Of a DNA stretch of 64,000 nucleotides, positions 26,135 to 34,636 are shown one piece after another; within the stretch, counting starts at the first letter, position 1, and every line of letters starts with the position of its first letter. Location: contig CAVPHV010000017.1 in NCBI GenBank assembly GCA_963704825.1, forward strand, positions 248,001 to 312,000, written 5' to 3'. The position numbers were made by a program, and so were the translations under genes. The notes beneath the pieces were generated by a model. The model worked only from the letters and a program-made list of their open reading frames with translations, ran no database searches and had not been told where the DNA came from. The DNA comes from CAVPHV01 sp963704825 (GTDB lineage Bacteria; Actinomycetota; Acidimicrobiia; Spongiisociales; UBA5794).

Positions 26135-26919
26135 AGGAAGCCGGCCAAGGTGTCGATCACGGGATCCGGTTGCTCGATCATCATCAAGTGGCCGGTGCCG
26201 GGCAGGATGACCGTGGTGGCGTCCGGCAGCGCGGCAGCCAGTGGCCGGGCCGCGGCCGGCCGAGTCATCACGTCGAGTTCGCCGAGCAGCAGCAGTGTCG
26301 GGCAAGTGACCGTAGCTGCCGCCTCAATGGCCTCGACGTAGGTGTTGCATGCCCACAGATCGTTGGCGAGCACTCCGGGCGCCATGTGCTCGAGGAGTCG
26401 GAGACTCTCGCCGGTCATCCACAGTCCGGGGGTCTGGTGGCCTCCAAGCTGGGACCGTGGCGCCAGGCTCCAATGGGTGATCAGCTCGAACGCCCGCGGA
26501 TCCCCGGCTTCGGCCGCCGCCAGCAGGTCGGGATGAACCGGCATGGCCGCCGCGGTGCCGAGCAGGGCCAGCCGGTCGACCCGCTGCGGGTAGTGGGCGG
26601 CCAGATGGAGTCCGATGAATGATCCCATCGAGTGACCGACGACGGACGCCGCGGGGAAGCCGGCGGCTGGGATGACTTCGGCGACCCAGTCTGCATAGCC
26701 GGCGATGGAGTCGGGCGGCGGGCCGGCCGATCCGCCATGACCGGGCAGGTCCACGGCGAGGACCGACCAGCCGTGGTTGGCGAAGTAGCGGGTCTGGAGC
26801 TGCCAAAGGGTGCGGTCCATTCCGGCGCCGTGGATGAACACCAGCAGCGGCGATCCCGGATCCAGCGGCCGGCCGCCGGTCGTGGCCCGCACCAGCTTTC
26901 CGGCGACGGTCAGTTCCAT
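26131..26919 (-). CDS. Alpha/beta hydrolase in the metY operon
   Basis: A 262-residue alpha/beta hydrolase. Oxyanion motif FIHGAGMDRTLW, the GHGGSAG loop, nucleophile GHSMGS, acid residue in LLGELDVMTRP and catalytic His in GTGHLMMIEQ. The start ATG is 1 base after the metY stop, with GAGGAG upstream, so they are one operon. It is about 100 residues shorter than typical homoserine O-acetyltransferase MetX and lacks its features, so I do not call it MetX. A role in thioester or ester turnover around homocysteine is possible but unproven. Confidence 0.85.
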   Translation of the reverse strand: MELTVAGKLVRATTGGRPLDPGSPLLVFIHGAGMDRTLWQLQTRYFANHGWSVLAVDLPGHGGSAGPPPDSIAGYADWVAEVIPAAGFPAASVVGHSMGSFIGLHLAAHYPQRVDRLALLGTAAAMPVHPDLLAAAEAGDPRAFELITHWSLAPRSQLGGHQTPGLWMTGESLRLLEHMAPGVLANDLWACNTYVEAIEAAATVTCPTLLLLGELDVMTRPAAARPLAAALPDATTVILPGTGHLMMIEQPDPVIDTLAGFL

Positions 26920-26920
26920 C

Positions 26921-28216
26921 TCAACTCCTCTGCGATGCCCGCAACGCCCGGCGGAGGTCGCTGATGAGGTCGTCACTCGACTCGAGGCCGATGGACAACC
27001 GGACGAGGTCCTCGCCGATGCCGGCGGCCTCGAGCTGCTCCGGGCTCATCGTCGAGTGTGTGGTCGACGCCGGGTGGATGACGAGTGACTTGGCGTCGCC
27101 GACGTTGGCGAGATGGGAGAAGAGGCCCAGCCGCTCGATGAAGCGCCGTCCGGCCTCCCGGCCCCCCTTGATCCCGAAGCTGAAGATGGCGCCGGCCCCA
27201 GCGGGGAGGAGCTTGGCGGCGAGTTCGTGGTCGGGATGCGAGTCGAGCTCGGGATATCCGACCCAGGCGACTTCGTCGGCTTGGTCGAGGAATGCAACCA
27301 CGGCGCGGGCATTGGCGACGTGGCGCTCCATCCGAATCGGTAGCGTCTCGATCCCTTGTAGCAGGTAGAACGCGTTGGTCGGGCTCATCGCCGCCCCAAA
27401 GTCGCGCAATCCCTCGACCCTGGCCCGGGTGATGAAGGCCTGCGGCCCGAACTCTTCGACGAAGCGGAGTCCGTGGTAGCTGGGATACGGCTCGGTCATC
27501 ATCGGGAACCGTCCCGAGGCCTCCCAGTCGAATCTCCCGCCGTCGACGAGTACTCCACCGAGCGCGACCCCGTGGCCGCCGAGGAATTTCGTCGCCGAGT
27601 GATAGATGAGGTCGGCGCCCCATTCGAAGGGCCGGAACAGGTAGGGGGTGGCGAACGTGTTGTCGATCAGCAGCGGCACCGCGGCGTCGTGGGCGGCGGC
27701 GGCAACGGCGGGCATGTCCATGATCTCGAGGCCGGGGTTGCCGAGGGTCTCACCGAGGACCAGCTTGGTCTCCGGCCGGATGGCGGCGCCGATCGCCGCA
27801 GTGTCGCGCGGGTCGACCATCGTGGCCTCGATCCCAAAGCGGGGGAGAGTTTGGGTCAGCAGGTTGTTGGTGCCGCCGTAGACGTTGCGGGAGCACACGA
27901 TGTGGTCGCCGGCCCCCGCAACGGTCGAGATGGCGAGCCAGAGAGCGGCCTGTCCGCTGGCGGTCGCCACCGCGCCGACGCCGCCTTCCAGTGCCGCGAC
28001 GCGCTCTTCGAACACCGCAACGGTGGGGTTCGAGATCCGGCTGTAGATGTGCCCCTGGCGCTCGAGATTGAACAGGCCGGCGGCGTGATCCGTGTCGCGA
28101 AACAGGTACGACGTCGTCTGGTAGATCGGCACGGCCCTGGCCCCGAAATCGGAGTCGGGTTGCTGCCCGGCGTGAAGGCTGAGCGTCTCGAAGTCGGGAA
28201 AGTCGGGTTCTACCAT
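26921..28216 (-). CDS. metY: O-acetylhomoserine aminocarboxypropyltransferase
   Basis: A 431-residue Cys/Met-metabolism PLP enzyme making homocysteine from O-acetylhomoserine and sulfide. Family blocks: TLSLHAGQQPD, PIYQTTSY, YSRISNPTVAVFEERVAALEGG, GGTNNLL, ETLGNPGLE, IDNTFATP, the PLP lysine in HSATKFLGGHG, and HPASTTHSTMSPEQ. The length and the N-terminal SLHAGQ favour MetY over MetB or MetC. It heads a three-gene operon with a hydrolase and a double GNAT. Two hairpin repeats lie within 140 bases upstream of its start. Confidence 0.93.
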   Translation of the reverse strand: MVEPDFPDFETLSLHAGQQPDSDFGARAVPIYQTTSYLFRDTDHAAGLFNLERQGHIYSRISNPTVAVFEERVAALEGGVGAVATASGQAALWLAISTVAGAGDHIVCSRNVYGGTNNLLTQTLPRFGIEATMVDPRDTAAIGAAIRPETKLVLGETLGNPGLEIMDMPAVAAAAHDAAVPLLIDNTFATPYLFRPFEWGADLIYHSATKFLGGHGVALGGVLVDGGRFDWEASGRFPMMTEPYPSYHGLRFVEEFGPQAFITRARVEGLRDFGAAMSPTNAFYLLQGIETLPIRMERHVANARAVVAFLDQADEVAWVGYPELDSHPDHELAAKLLPAGAGAIFSFGIKGGREAGRRFIERLGLFSHLANVGDAKSLVIHPASTTHSTMSPEQLEAAGIGEDLVRLSIGLESSDDLISDLRRALRASQRS

Positions 28217-28232
28217 CCCAGGACGATACCAA

Positions 28233-28288
28233 CCTGTTCCTGCGTGGCTCAGGCGCGGTTTCTGGTACCCCAGCCACGCCAGAACAGG
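28233..28288. repeat. Interspersed hairpin repeat, copy 2
   Basis: Near-identical to copy 1. Arms 28234-28249 and 28272-28287 pair with the same two mismatches as in copy 1; the inner stem differs by one base. It lies upstream of metY and downstream of the ABC permease gene. Confidence 0.8.
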
Positions 28289-28313
28289 AAGGGTTGCCGC
28301 GCTCTCCGTTCGT

Positions 28314-28351
28314 GCGTGGCCAGGGCGCGTGTTCTGGCACCCTGGCCACGC
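28314..28351. repeat. Hairpin repeat, divergent copy 3
   Basis: GCGTGGCCAGGG (28314-28325) pairs perfectly over 12 bases with 28340-28351, with a 14-base loop. It keeps the GCGTGGC arm and the GTTCTGGCAC/TTTCTGGTAC loop theme of copies 1 and 2. It begins 25 bases after copy 2 ends and just before the ABC permease stop codon, so it could serve as that gene's terminator. Confidence 0.65.
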
Positions 28352-28363
28352 TGGATTGACCGG

Positions 28364-30925
28364 TCACTCGTAGGAGATGGCCTCCAGGATGTTCAGGTTG
28401 GCGGCGCGTCGTGCCGGGAAGAACCCGGCCAGAATGCCCGCAACAACCCCGAAGAGCACCAAGCCGGCGATCTGCAGCGCCGGGATGGACAACTGGTTGA
28501 TGCCTTGCGACTTCAGCGCCGCCGTCACGACGATCCCAAAGAAGAGGCCAACCACGATGCCGAGGATGGCACCGATCACCGCGACCATGATCGACTCCCA
28601 ACGGATCATGCGCCGGGTTTGGGCCTTGGTCATCCCGACGGCTCGCAGCAGTCCGATTTCTCGGGTTCGCTCGAAGATCGAGAGGCTGAGTGTGTTCATG
28701 ATCCCGAACAGCGCAATGATCACGGCCAGGATCAGCAGGGCGTTGAACATCACGAGCAGGGTGTTGACTTGGTCTTCCTGGGATTGGCGGTACTCCACCT
28801 GATCGCGCACCGTGACGTTTCCGTACTCGTCGGCCGCGGCATCGACCACGGCCCGAGCGGCGGCTGTATCGACTCCGTCGGCCGCGACGACGGCGACCAC
28901 GAAGTCGGTATCGGTGCCGAATCCGGTGAAGTTCTCCTTGTAGAACTCCATCCCGATCAAGTAGTTGGATTGCACGACATTCGACTCGCTGTAGATGCCG
29001 ACGACCTCGACCTCTTGGAGCCCGGTTGACGCAAACCCCATCGGAATGGTGTCGCCGACCACCAAGCCTTGCTCGTCGGCAACGTCCTCGAACACGAGCA
29101 CCCCACCGGTGGTGAGGGCGGTCACGCTTCCCTCCTGGACATCCAGGAAGATGGTCTGATCGATGGTCTCCGCCTCGACCCCCATCACAAACTCATCGGT
29201 ACCGCTGTTGTCCCAGAAGCCGAGTCGCAAGGATGTCGTGGTTTCGATTTCGGGTTGCGCCTTCAGATCCTCAGCCAGCGACGGGCTGAACCCGCCGGCA
29301 AAGCCGTCGACGCTGATCACATAGTCGGCCTTCAGACCCTGTTCGATTGACTGGCTCACCGATGCCTTGATCGAGTCGCCGAGGATGAAGAAGAACGCAA
29401 CCAGTGCCAGGCCGATCATCAGCGCCGAGGCCGTTGTGGCCGTACGGCGCGGCTTACGAACTGCGTTGCCGATCGCAAGTGTTCCCGTCAGGTTGTCGAT
29501 CTTGGGCAGCGGCCAGCCGATGAAGCGAGCCAGCGACGGAACGATGAGCGAACTCAGCATGCTGACCGCCAGGAAGACAACGAGGGCACCGATCCCGACG
29601 GCAGTCAACTCGTTGAGCGGACCGAGGTCGATGACGTCGCCGAACAAGCCGGCGACGATGAACCCGATCCCAAAGACGAGCAGGATCGACCCAAAGATGG
29701 TGCGCTTGCGATCCGACATGCGGAGCCGGACGTCGACGTCCTGGAGCGCCGCCACCGGCGGAATCCGCGCCGCGCGCACGGCTGGCAGAACCGCGGCGGC
29801 CAGGGTGACCCCAACACCGACGATGAGTCCGACGATGATGGTCCGCGGCGCCAGCGACGCCGTTGTCGATGGCAGGTCGAAGCCGATGGCCGACATGCCG
29901 GCAGTGAGCAGCCCGGCGATGACGAAGCCCAATAGGATTCCGACAATCGATGCAAAGACACCGACGATGAGCGCCTCAATCGCCACCATCCAGATCACCT
30001 GGCCGCCGGTGGCGCCGACGGCGCGCATCAGGGCCAGCTCACGCTGGCGCTGGCGGACGATGATTCGGAAGGTGTTCTGGATGATGAAGGCGGCGACGAA
30101 CACGGCAACGGCGGCGAACACCAACAGCGCGGTGTTGAGGAAGCTGAGGCCTTCTTGCAGCGTCTCGGACTGAGCCGCCGCCTCGTCGGCTGCGGTCACC
30201 GCTTCGACGCCCTCGGGTAGCGCAACGGTGATGCTGTTGCGCAGCAGATCGGGGCTGACCCCGTCCTCGCCGACGACGGTGATGGCGTTGTAGACACCCT
30301 CGAGTCCGAGCAGGGTCTGTGCGGTTGTGGTATCCCACACCGCGATGGTTGCCCCGGCCAGGTTGTCCGCCTCGCCAAATCCAATGACCCCAACCAGTTC
30401 GTATTCGCCGACCCCGTCGACTGTTTGGATTCTGACCGGCTGCCCGACGGTCAGGCCGTTGTCGCCGGCCGTCTTGGCGTCGATGGCGACTTCGGTCATG
30501 CCGGAGGGTTCCCTGCCTTCTCGAATGACCACGTTGCCCCGCAGGCGCTCGTCCTCCTGTCCGGAGACACCGAGGGTCGGCGGACCCTGGGGAACGATTG
30601 CGTTGCCTTCGTTGTCGTAGATGACGGCAAAGCCGGTCACGCCGCCCTCGGCGGCGTCGACGCCATCAACGGCGAGCACGATATCGAGCACCGATTCGTC
30701 GATGGGCGGAGGCCCCCCGAACCCCACGTCGAATTCGGCCTCACCTTGGACGATGACGTCCTGGCCGGCGTAGGTGTCTTCAAAGAGGTTGTCGAAAGTC
30801 TGGTTGATCGTGTCGGTGAAGATGAACGTGCCCGCGATGAAGGCGACGCCGATCATCACCGACATGGCGGTGAGTAACAACCGAACTTTGTGGGCGAAAA
30901 TGGTCTTGAGTGCGGTGCGAATCAT
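28364..30925 (-). CDS. FtsX/MacB-type ABC transporter permease
   Basis: An 853-residue integral membrane protein with the duplicated FtsX layout of lipoprotein or peptide exporters. It has an N-terminal membrane helix (AHKVRLLLTAMSVMIGVAFIAG), a large extracytoplasmic domain, three helices near 270-390, a middle helical pair, a second extracytoplasmic domain and a final three helices with FERTREIGLLRAVGMTK, the coupling segment that touches the ATPase. Its ATG is 5 bases after the ATPase stop. Together they probably use ATP to move a substrate outward from the membrane by mechanotransmission. The cargo is unknown. Confidence 0.9.
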   Translation of the reverse strand: MIRTALKTIFAHKVRLLLTAMSVMIGVAFIAGTFIFTDTINQTFDNLFEDTYAGQDVIVQGEAEFDVGFGGPPPIDESVLDIVLAVDGVDAAEGGVTGFAVIYDNEGNAIVPQGPPTLGVSGQEDERLRGNVVIREGREPSGMTEVAIDAKTAGDNGLTVGQPVRIQTVDGVGEYELVGVIGFGEADNLAGATIAVWDTTTAQTLLGLEGVYNAITVVGEDGVSPDLLRNSITVALPEGVEAVTAADEAAAQSETLQEGLSFLNTALLVFAAVAVFVAAFIIQNTFRIIVRQRQRELALMRAVGATGGQVIWMVAIEALIVGVFASIVGILLGFVIAGLLTAGMSAIGFDLPSTTASLAPRTIIVGLIVGVGVTLAAAVLPAVRAARIPPVAALQDVDVRLRMSDRKRTIFGSILLVFGIGFIVAGLFGDVIDLGPLNELTAVGIGALVVFLAVSMLSSLIVPSLARFIGWPLPKIDNLTGTLAIGNAVRKPRRTATTASALMIGLALVAFFFILGDSIKASVSQSIEQGLKADYVISVDGFAGGFSPSLAEDLKAQPEIETTTSLRLGFWDNSGTDEFVMGVEAETIDQTIFLDVQEGSVTALTTGGVLVFEDVADEQGLVVGDTIPMGFASTGLQEVEVVGIYSESNVVQSNYLIGMEFYKENFTGFGTDTDFVVAVVAADGVDTAAARAVVDAAADEYGNVTVRDQVEYRQSQEDQVNTLLVMFNALLILAVIIALFGIMNTLSLSIFERTREIGLLRAVGMTKAQTRRMIRWESIMVAVIGAILGIVVGLFFGIVVTAALKSQGINQLSIPALQIAGLVLFGVVAGILAGFFPARRAANLNILEAISYE

Positions 30926-30929
30926 GGTG

Positions 30930-31685
30930 TCACACCCCGAACTGCTTCATCCGGTCGATGACCGCGTCCGGGGTCGGGTCGTGCATCTCGTCGACGATTC
31001 GGCCGTCTTCGAGGAACACGATCCGGTCGGCGTAGCTGGCCGCCGCCGGATCGTGGGTAACCATCACGATGGTCTGTCCGAACTCCCTGACGGCGCGCCG
31101 CATGAAGTCGAGCAATTCGGCCGCAGACTTGGAGTCGAGGTTCCCGCTCGGCTCGTCGGCGAAGACGATGTCGGGACGCGATACGAGCGCCCGGGCGGCG
31201 GCGACCCGCTGCTGCTGGCCACCTGAGAGCTCGGACGGCTTGTGGCTGAGCCGGTCGCCGAGACCGAGGATGCCGATCACCTGGTCGAACCAGGGGGTGT
31301 CTTCCTTCTCTCCGGCGATGAGCAGCGGCAGCAGGACGTTCTCCTTGGCCGACAGCGTCGGGATCAGGTTGAACGACTGGAAGACGAAGCCGACCTTCTC
31401 CCGCCGCAGCAGGGTGAGGTCCTTGTCCCCGAGTGAGCCGAGGTCTACATCGCCGATGTAGACCTTGCCCGAGCTGAGCTCGTCAAGTCCGGCGATGCAG
31501 TGCAGCAACGTCGACTTGCCACTCCCGGATGGTCCCATGATGGCGGTGTACTTGCCCTTCTCGAACACCTCAGACACGCTGTCGAGCGCTCGCACCTCGG
31601 TGTCGCCTGAGCCGTAGAGCTTGGTGCCATCTTCGATCCGGGCGGCAATCACCCCGACCGCAGACGGCGCAGTACCAGTGGTCAT
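30930..31685 (-). CDS. ABC transporter ATP-binding protein (MacB/LolD type)
   Basis: A 251-residue ATPase with Walker A GPSGSGKST, Q-loop FVFQSFNLIPTL, signature LSGGQQQRVA, Walker B DIVFADEPSG and H-loop VTHDP. The residues are those of the LolD/MacB/FtsE group that pairs with FtsX-type permeases. GAGGGGAG is 8 bases before the ATG at 31685. It lies 139 bases from the response regulator gene upstream, which may control it. Confidence 0.93.
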   Translation of the reverse strand: MTTGTAPSAVGVIAARIEDGTKLYGSGDTEVRALDSVSEVFEKGKYTAIMGPSGSGKSTLLHCIAGLDELSSGKVYIGDVDLGSLGDKDLTLLRREKVGFVFQSFNLIPTLSAKENVLLPLLIAGEKEDTPWFDQVIGILGLGDRLSHKPSELSGGQQQRVAAARALVSRPDIVFADEPSGNLDSKSAAELLDFMRRAVREFGQTIVMVTHDPAAASYADRIVFLEDGRIVDEMHDPTPDAVIDRMKQFGV

Positions 31686-31814
31686 GTGGGAACTCCCCTC
31701 ATAGGTTTCTCGCAATGACGTCAACGCTACGCGAGGTCCCCATCACTTGTCGTCGGTCCAAGGAGGGATTCGGGCCTACTCCTCGAGGATGAGACGAGCG
31801 AACACCCACCGTGG

Positions 31815-31836
31815 CCGGCGCCCCTCAGGCGCCCGG
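31815..31836 (-). terminator. Possible hairpin at the response regulator stop
   Basis: CCGGCGCC (31815-31822) faces GGCGCC(C)GG (31828-31836) across a 5-base loop that contains the response regulator stop codon. The stem is GC-rich with one bulge and no T-run. It could reduce read-through from the two-component genes into the ABC transporter genes. Confidence 0.35.
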
Positions 31837-32493
31837 TTGCACCAGCCCAGACTCGTAGGCCACGACGACGGCCTGGACTCGATCACGGAGTTCAAGTTTC
31901 GTGAGAATGTGCGACACGTGGGTCTTGATCGTCGTTTCGCTGACGAACAGCGCCTCGGCCATCTCGGCGTTGGAGAGGCCGCGGGCGAGTTGGGAGAGCA
32001 CCTCGAGTTCACGTTCGGTCAGCTCGTCGAGAGTGGGCAATGCCTCGGTGTCGGCGCTGGGTCGGGCCGCGAACTCTGCGATGAGACGGCGAGTCACCGA
32101 GGGCGCCAGCAAGGCGTCGCCGGCGGCGACGATGCGGATACCATCGACCAGGTCGGCGGCCGGAGTGTCCTTGAGGAGGAAGCCGCTGGCTCCGGCCCGC
32201 AATGCCTCGTAGACGTAGTCGTCGATGTCGAACGTGGTGAGGATCAGCACTCGCGGATCGTCATCGCGGTGGTTCCGACAGATCTGCCGAGTCGCCTCGA
32301 TTCCGTCGACCCCCGGCATCCGGATGTCCATGAGCACCACGTCGGGACGGAGTCCGTGGGTGGCCGCAACGGCGGCGGCGCCGTCGGCGGCTTCCCCGAC
32401 CACCTCGATATCGGCTTCGGCATCGAGGATCATCCGGAACCCGGTGCGGACCAGTTCCTGGTCGTCGACCAGTAGGACGCGGATCGTCGCCAT
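31825..32493 (-). CDS. NarL/LuxR-type response regulator
   Basis: A 222-residue regulator. The receiver (1-120) has acidic Asp10/Asp11, phosphoacceptor Asp56 in VLMDIRMPG, the Thr switch in ILTTFD and Lys in FLLKD. The C-terminal LuxR helix-turn-helix (about 155-215) reads LTERELEVLSQLARGLSNAEMAEALFVSE with TIKTHVSHILTKL. Its ATG overlaps the kinase stop by one base (TGATG), so both are made together. Likely targets are the ABC exporters on each side. Confidence 0.94.
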   Translation of the reverse strand: MATIRVLLVDDQELVRTGFRMILDAEADIEVVGEAADGAAAVAATHGLRPDVVLMDIRMPGVDGIEATRQICRNHRDDDPRVLILTTFDIDDYVYEALRAGASGFLLKDTPAADLVDGIRIVAAGDALLAPSVTRRLIAEFAARPSADTEALPTLDELTERELEVLSQLARGLSNAEMAEALFVSETTIKTHVSHILTKLELRDRVQAVVVAYESGLVQPGA

Positions 32494-33680
32494 CAGGCGG
32501 GCACCGGGATCCGGGCGGTCACCTTGTAGCCGCCGCCGCTGCGGGGCCCCGACGAGAACTCGCCGCCGAGCAGGGCAACCCGCTCCTGCATCCCCAGTAA
32601 GCCGTGGCCGCCGCCATCCTGGGTGGCGAGGGCTTCTGCTGCCCCGCGGCCGTCATCGGTGACCTCGAGCCCGAGCTCCCGATCGGCGAACTCGAGCTGG
32701 ACCTTGGCTCGCACGGCGGGGCCGCCGTGCTTGAGCGTGTTGGTGAGTGATTCCTGAATGATGCGGTAGGCGCTGAGGTCGATGCCGGCCGGCAGCGGGC
32801 GCGGGGTGCCGGCTATGACAACGTCGATGGAAAGGCCGGCCTCGGCCATCTGCTCCACCAGGCCGTCAAGCCGCGCCAGCCCGGGTTGTGGGCTTCGCGT
32901 CGCCGTCTGCTCTTCGGTGCGAAGGAGGCCGAGGAGTCTGCGCATTTCGGCCAGAGCGTCGTGGCCCGCCTCCTCGATGGCCGTGAGTGCCTCAGCAGCC
33001 TTGTCGGGATCGCGGTCAAGCACCCTCGACGCCGCGGCGGCCTGGATGGTCATCACCGTCATCTCGTGGGCAACGACGTCGTGGAGCTCCCTGGCGATCC
33101 GGGCGCGTTCCTCCCGCACGGCACGGCGGGCTCGCTCCTCGCGATCTCGTTCGAGCAGCTTGGTGCGTTCCTCGAGTTCGGTGAGGTAGCGGCGCCGCTC
33201 GTGGACCTCGCGCCCGAGGAACAAGGGCAGCACGGACCCAACCAGCACCAGGAGCACGGTGCCGAAATCGACACTCTCGTTATAGGCCACTCCCGACAGG
33301 GTGAAGAGGGTGAGGACCCCGGCGGCGCCCAATCCGATGACGAGCGATTGGCGACGAGGGAGTTCGCTGCCGAGGCTGTGGAAGGCGAACAGGACGCCGG
33401 CAACGGCAATGCTGCTCGGGTAGTCGAGCCCGCGATCGATCATGAACGAACCGGCGACGATGAACAGCACCGGGATCGGCCGGATGCGGCGAAAGGCCAG
33501 CGGCAGCGTCTGGGTCAGCGCCAGAAGATAGGCCCACCCGTCGGGCGCCCGGCGGAACAGACCTTGCAGACCTTCGCCCGCGTTGGCGAGCTGGAACACC
33601 GCAATGAGGGCGAGGCCGACCGCGATGATGCCGTCGGCCATCCAGTAGGGATAGGTGCGCCGCTGCGGCATGCTCTCCAT
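32493..33680 (-). CDS. Sensor histidine kinase (NarL-partner type)
   Basis: A 395-residue membrane kinase. Four to six hydrophobic segments occupy residues 10-160 (for example ADGIIAVGLALIAVF). A coiled region LEERTKLLERDREER leads to the HisKA_3 phosphoacceptor ELHDVVAHEMTVM, with His in ARELHD. A small HATPase domain follows: HGGPAVRA, VTDDGRGA and GHGLLGMQERVALLGGEF. No large extracellular sensor is present, so it may sense membrane stress or the transporter itself, as is known for kinases linked to peptide-antibiotic exporters. The start at 33680 lacks a clear ribosome binding site; a second ATG three codons on follows GGAG. Confidence 0.92.
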   Translation of the reverse strand: MESMPQRRTYPYWMADGIIAVGLALIAVFQLANAGEGLQGLFRRAPDGWAYLLALTQTLPLAFRRIRPIPVLFIVAGSFMIDRGLDYPSSIAVAGVLFAFHSLGSELPRRQSLVIGLGAAGVLTLFTLSGVAYNESVDFGTVLLVLVGSVLPLFLGREVHERRRYLTELEERTKLLERDREERARRAVREERARIARELHDVVAHEMTVMTIQAAAASRVLDRDPDKAAEALTAIEEAGHDALAEMRRLLGLLRTEEQTATRSPQPGLARLDGLVEQMAEAGLSIDVVIAGTPRPLPAGIDLSAYRIIQESLTNTLKHGGPAVRAKVQLEFADRELGLEVTDDGRGAAEALATQDGGGHGLLGMQERVALLGGEFSSGPRSGGGYKVTARIPVPA

Positions 33681-33781
33681 AGGGGTCGATGGTATCGGCC
33701 GCCACCGGGCCTCCGCATCATCCACGGGGAGGATTCCTCCTCGTTCCCGCGAATGAGGTCGATTGGGAACGGCGTCGCTGG

Positions 33782-34636
33782 CTAAACCGCTCTCCGGTAG
33801 CGATTGATCGCCAGCGGGATGAAGATGGCCAGCAGACCCAGGCTCCAGGCAATCGACTGGAGCATGTACGTCTGCAGCGAGTGGTCGAAGAGTCCGGGGA
33901 CGTCTTGACCGATCACCAGCAGCCGCACCGCGTTGACCGTGACCGTCACCGGGTTGAGGTTGGCAAAGGTCTGCAACCAACCGGGCATGGATGCCGTCGG
34001 GACAAACGCCGATGATGCGAACACCAGCGGGAAGAGCCATACGAAGCTTGCCGCCTGCACCGACTCGACGTCTTTCAGCGCCAGCCCAATTGTCGCCGAA
34101 ATCCAGGTGAAGGCGTATCCGAACAGCAGCACCAGGGCGATCGCGATGAGGGTCTTGACGAAGCCACCCATGAAGCGGAATCCAATCAGGTAGCCGACCC
34201 CGATCATCAGCAGGATGACGAAGAGGTTGCGGATCGAATCTGAGCCGGTGCGGCCGGCCAGCACCGCAGAGCGTGCCATCGGGAGCGAGCGGAAACGATC
34301 GATCAGGCCCTTGCCGAGGTCCTCGGCGAGTCCGATCCCCGTATTGGTCGATCCGAACACCGCGGTCTGCACGAAGATGCCGGGCATCAGGAAGGTGATG
34401 TATTCGAAGCCGGGAATCGGGATGCCCGAGGTGATGGCCCCGCCGAAGACGAAGTTGAACAGCAGCACGAACATGATGGGCTGAATCGTCGAGAAGATCA
34501 GCAGTGTCGGCACCCGCACGTACTTGAGCAGGTTGCGCTTGGTCAGGACGAGGGCATCGGTGATGGTCCACTTGATGGCGGCAAAGCCGGTGGGTGTTGC
34601 TCGTGGCGTCCGTGCGGTGTCGGTCTGGGTCGCCAT
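33782..34636 (-). CDS. ABC-2 type exporter permease (DrrB-like)
   Basis: A 284-residue ABC-2 permease with about six membrane helices: FSTIQPIMFVLLFNFVFGGA, TGIGLAEDLGKGLIDRFRSLPM (the amphipathic coupling segment), LFVILLMIGVGYLIG, LIAIALVLLFGYAFTW, and a final helix pair. SLPMARSAVLAGR and FASSAFVPTASMPGWLQ are standard for the daunorubicin-type (DrrB) family. Its start overlaps the stop of the ATPase gene (TGATG), so both subunits are coupled. The transporter should export a hydrophobic drug, lipid or polysaccharide; no biosynthetic cluster is visible to name the cargo. Confidence 0.92.
   Translation of the reverse strand: MATQTDTARTPRATPTGFAAIKWTITDALVLTKRNLLKYVRVPTLLIFSTIQPIMFVLLFNFVFGGAITSGIPIPGFEYITFLMPGIFVQTAVFGSTNTGIGLAEDLGKGLIDRFRSLPMARSAVLAGRTGSDSIRNLFVILLMIGVGYLIGFRFMGGFVKTLIAIALVLLFGYAFTWISATIGLALKDVESVQAASFVWLFPLVFASSAFVPTASMPGWLQTFANLNPVTVTVNAVRLLVIGQDVPGLFDHSLQTYMLQSIAWSLGLLAIFIPLAINRYRRAV

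Noticed and set aside
26131..26919. Homoserine O-acetyltransferase (MetX) for the hydrolase after metY
   Set aside because: It is about 100 residues too short and lacks the MetX lid; only the general alpha/beta hydrolase core matches.
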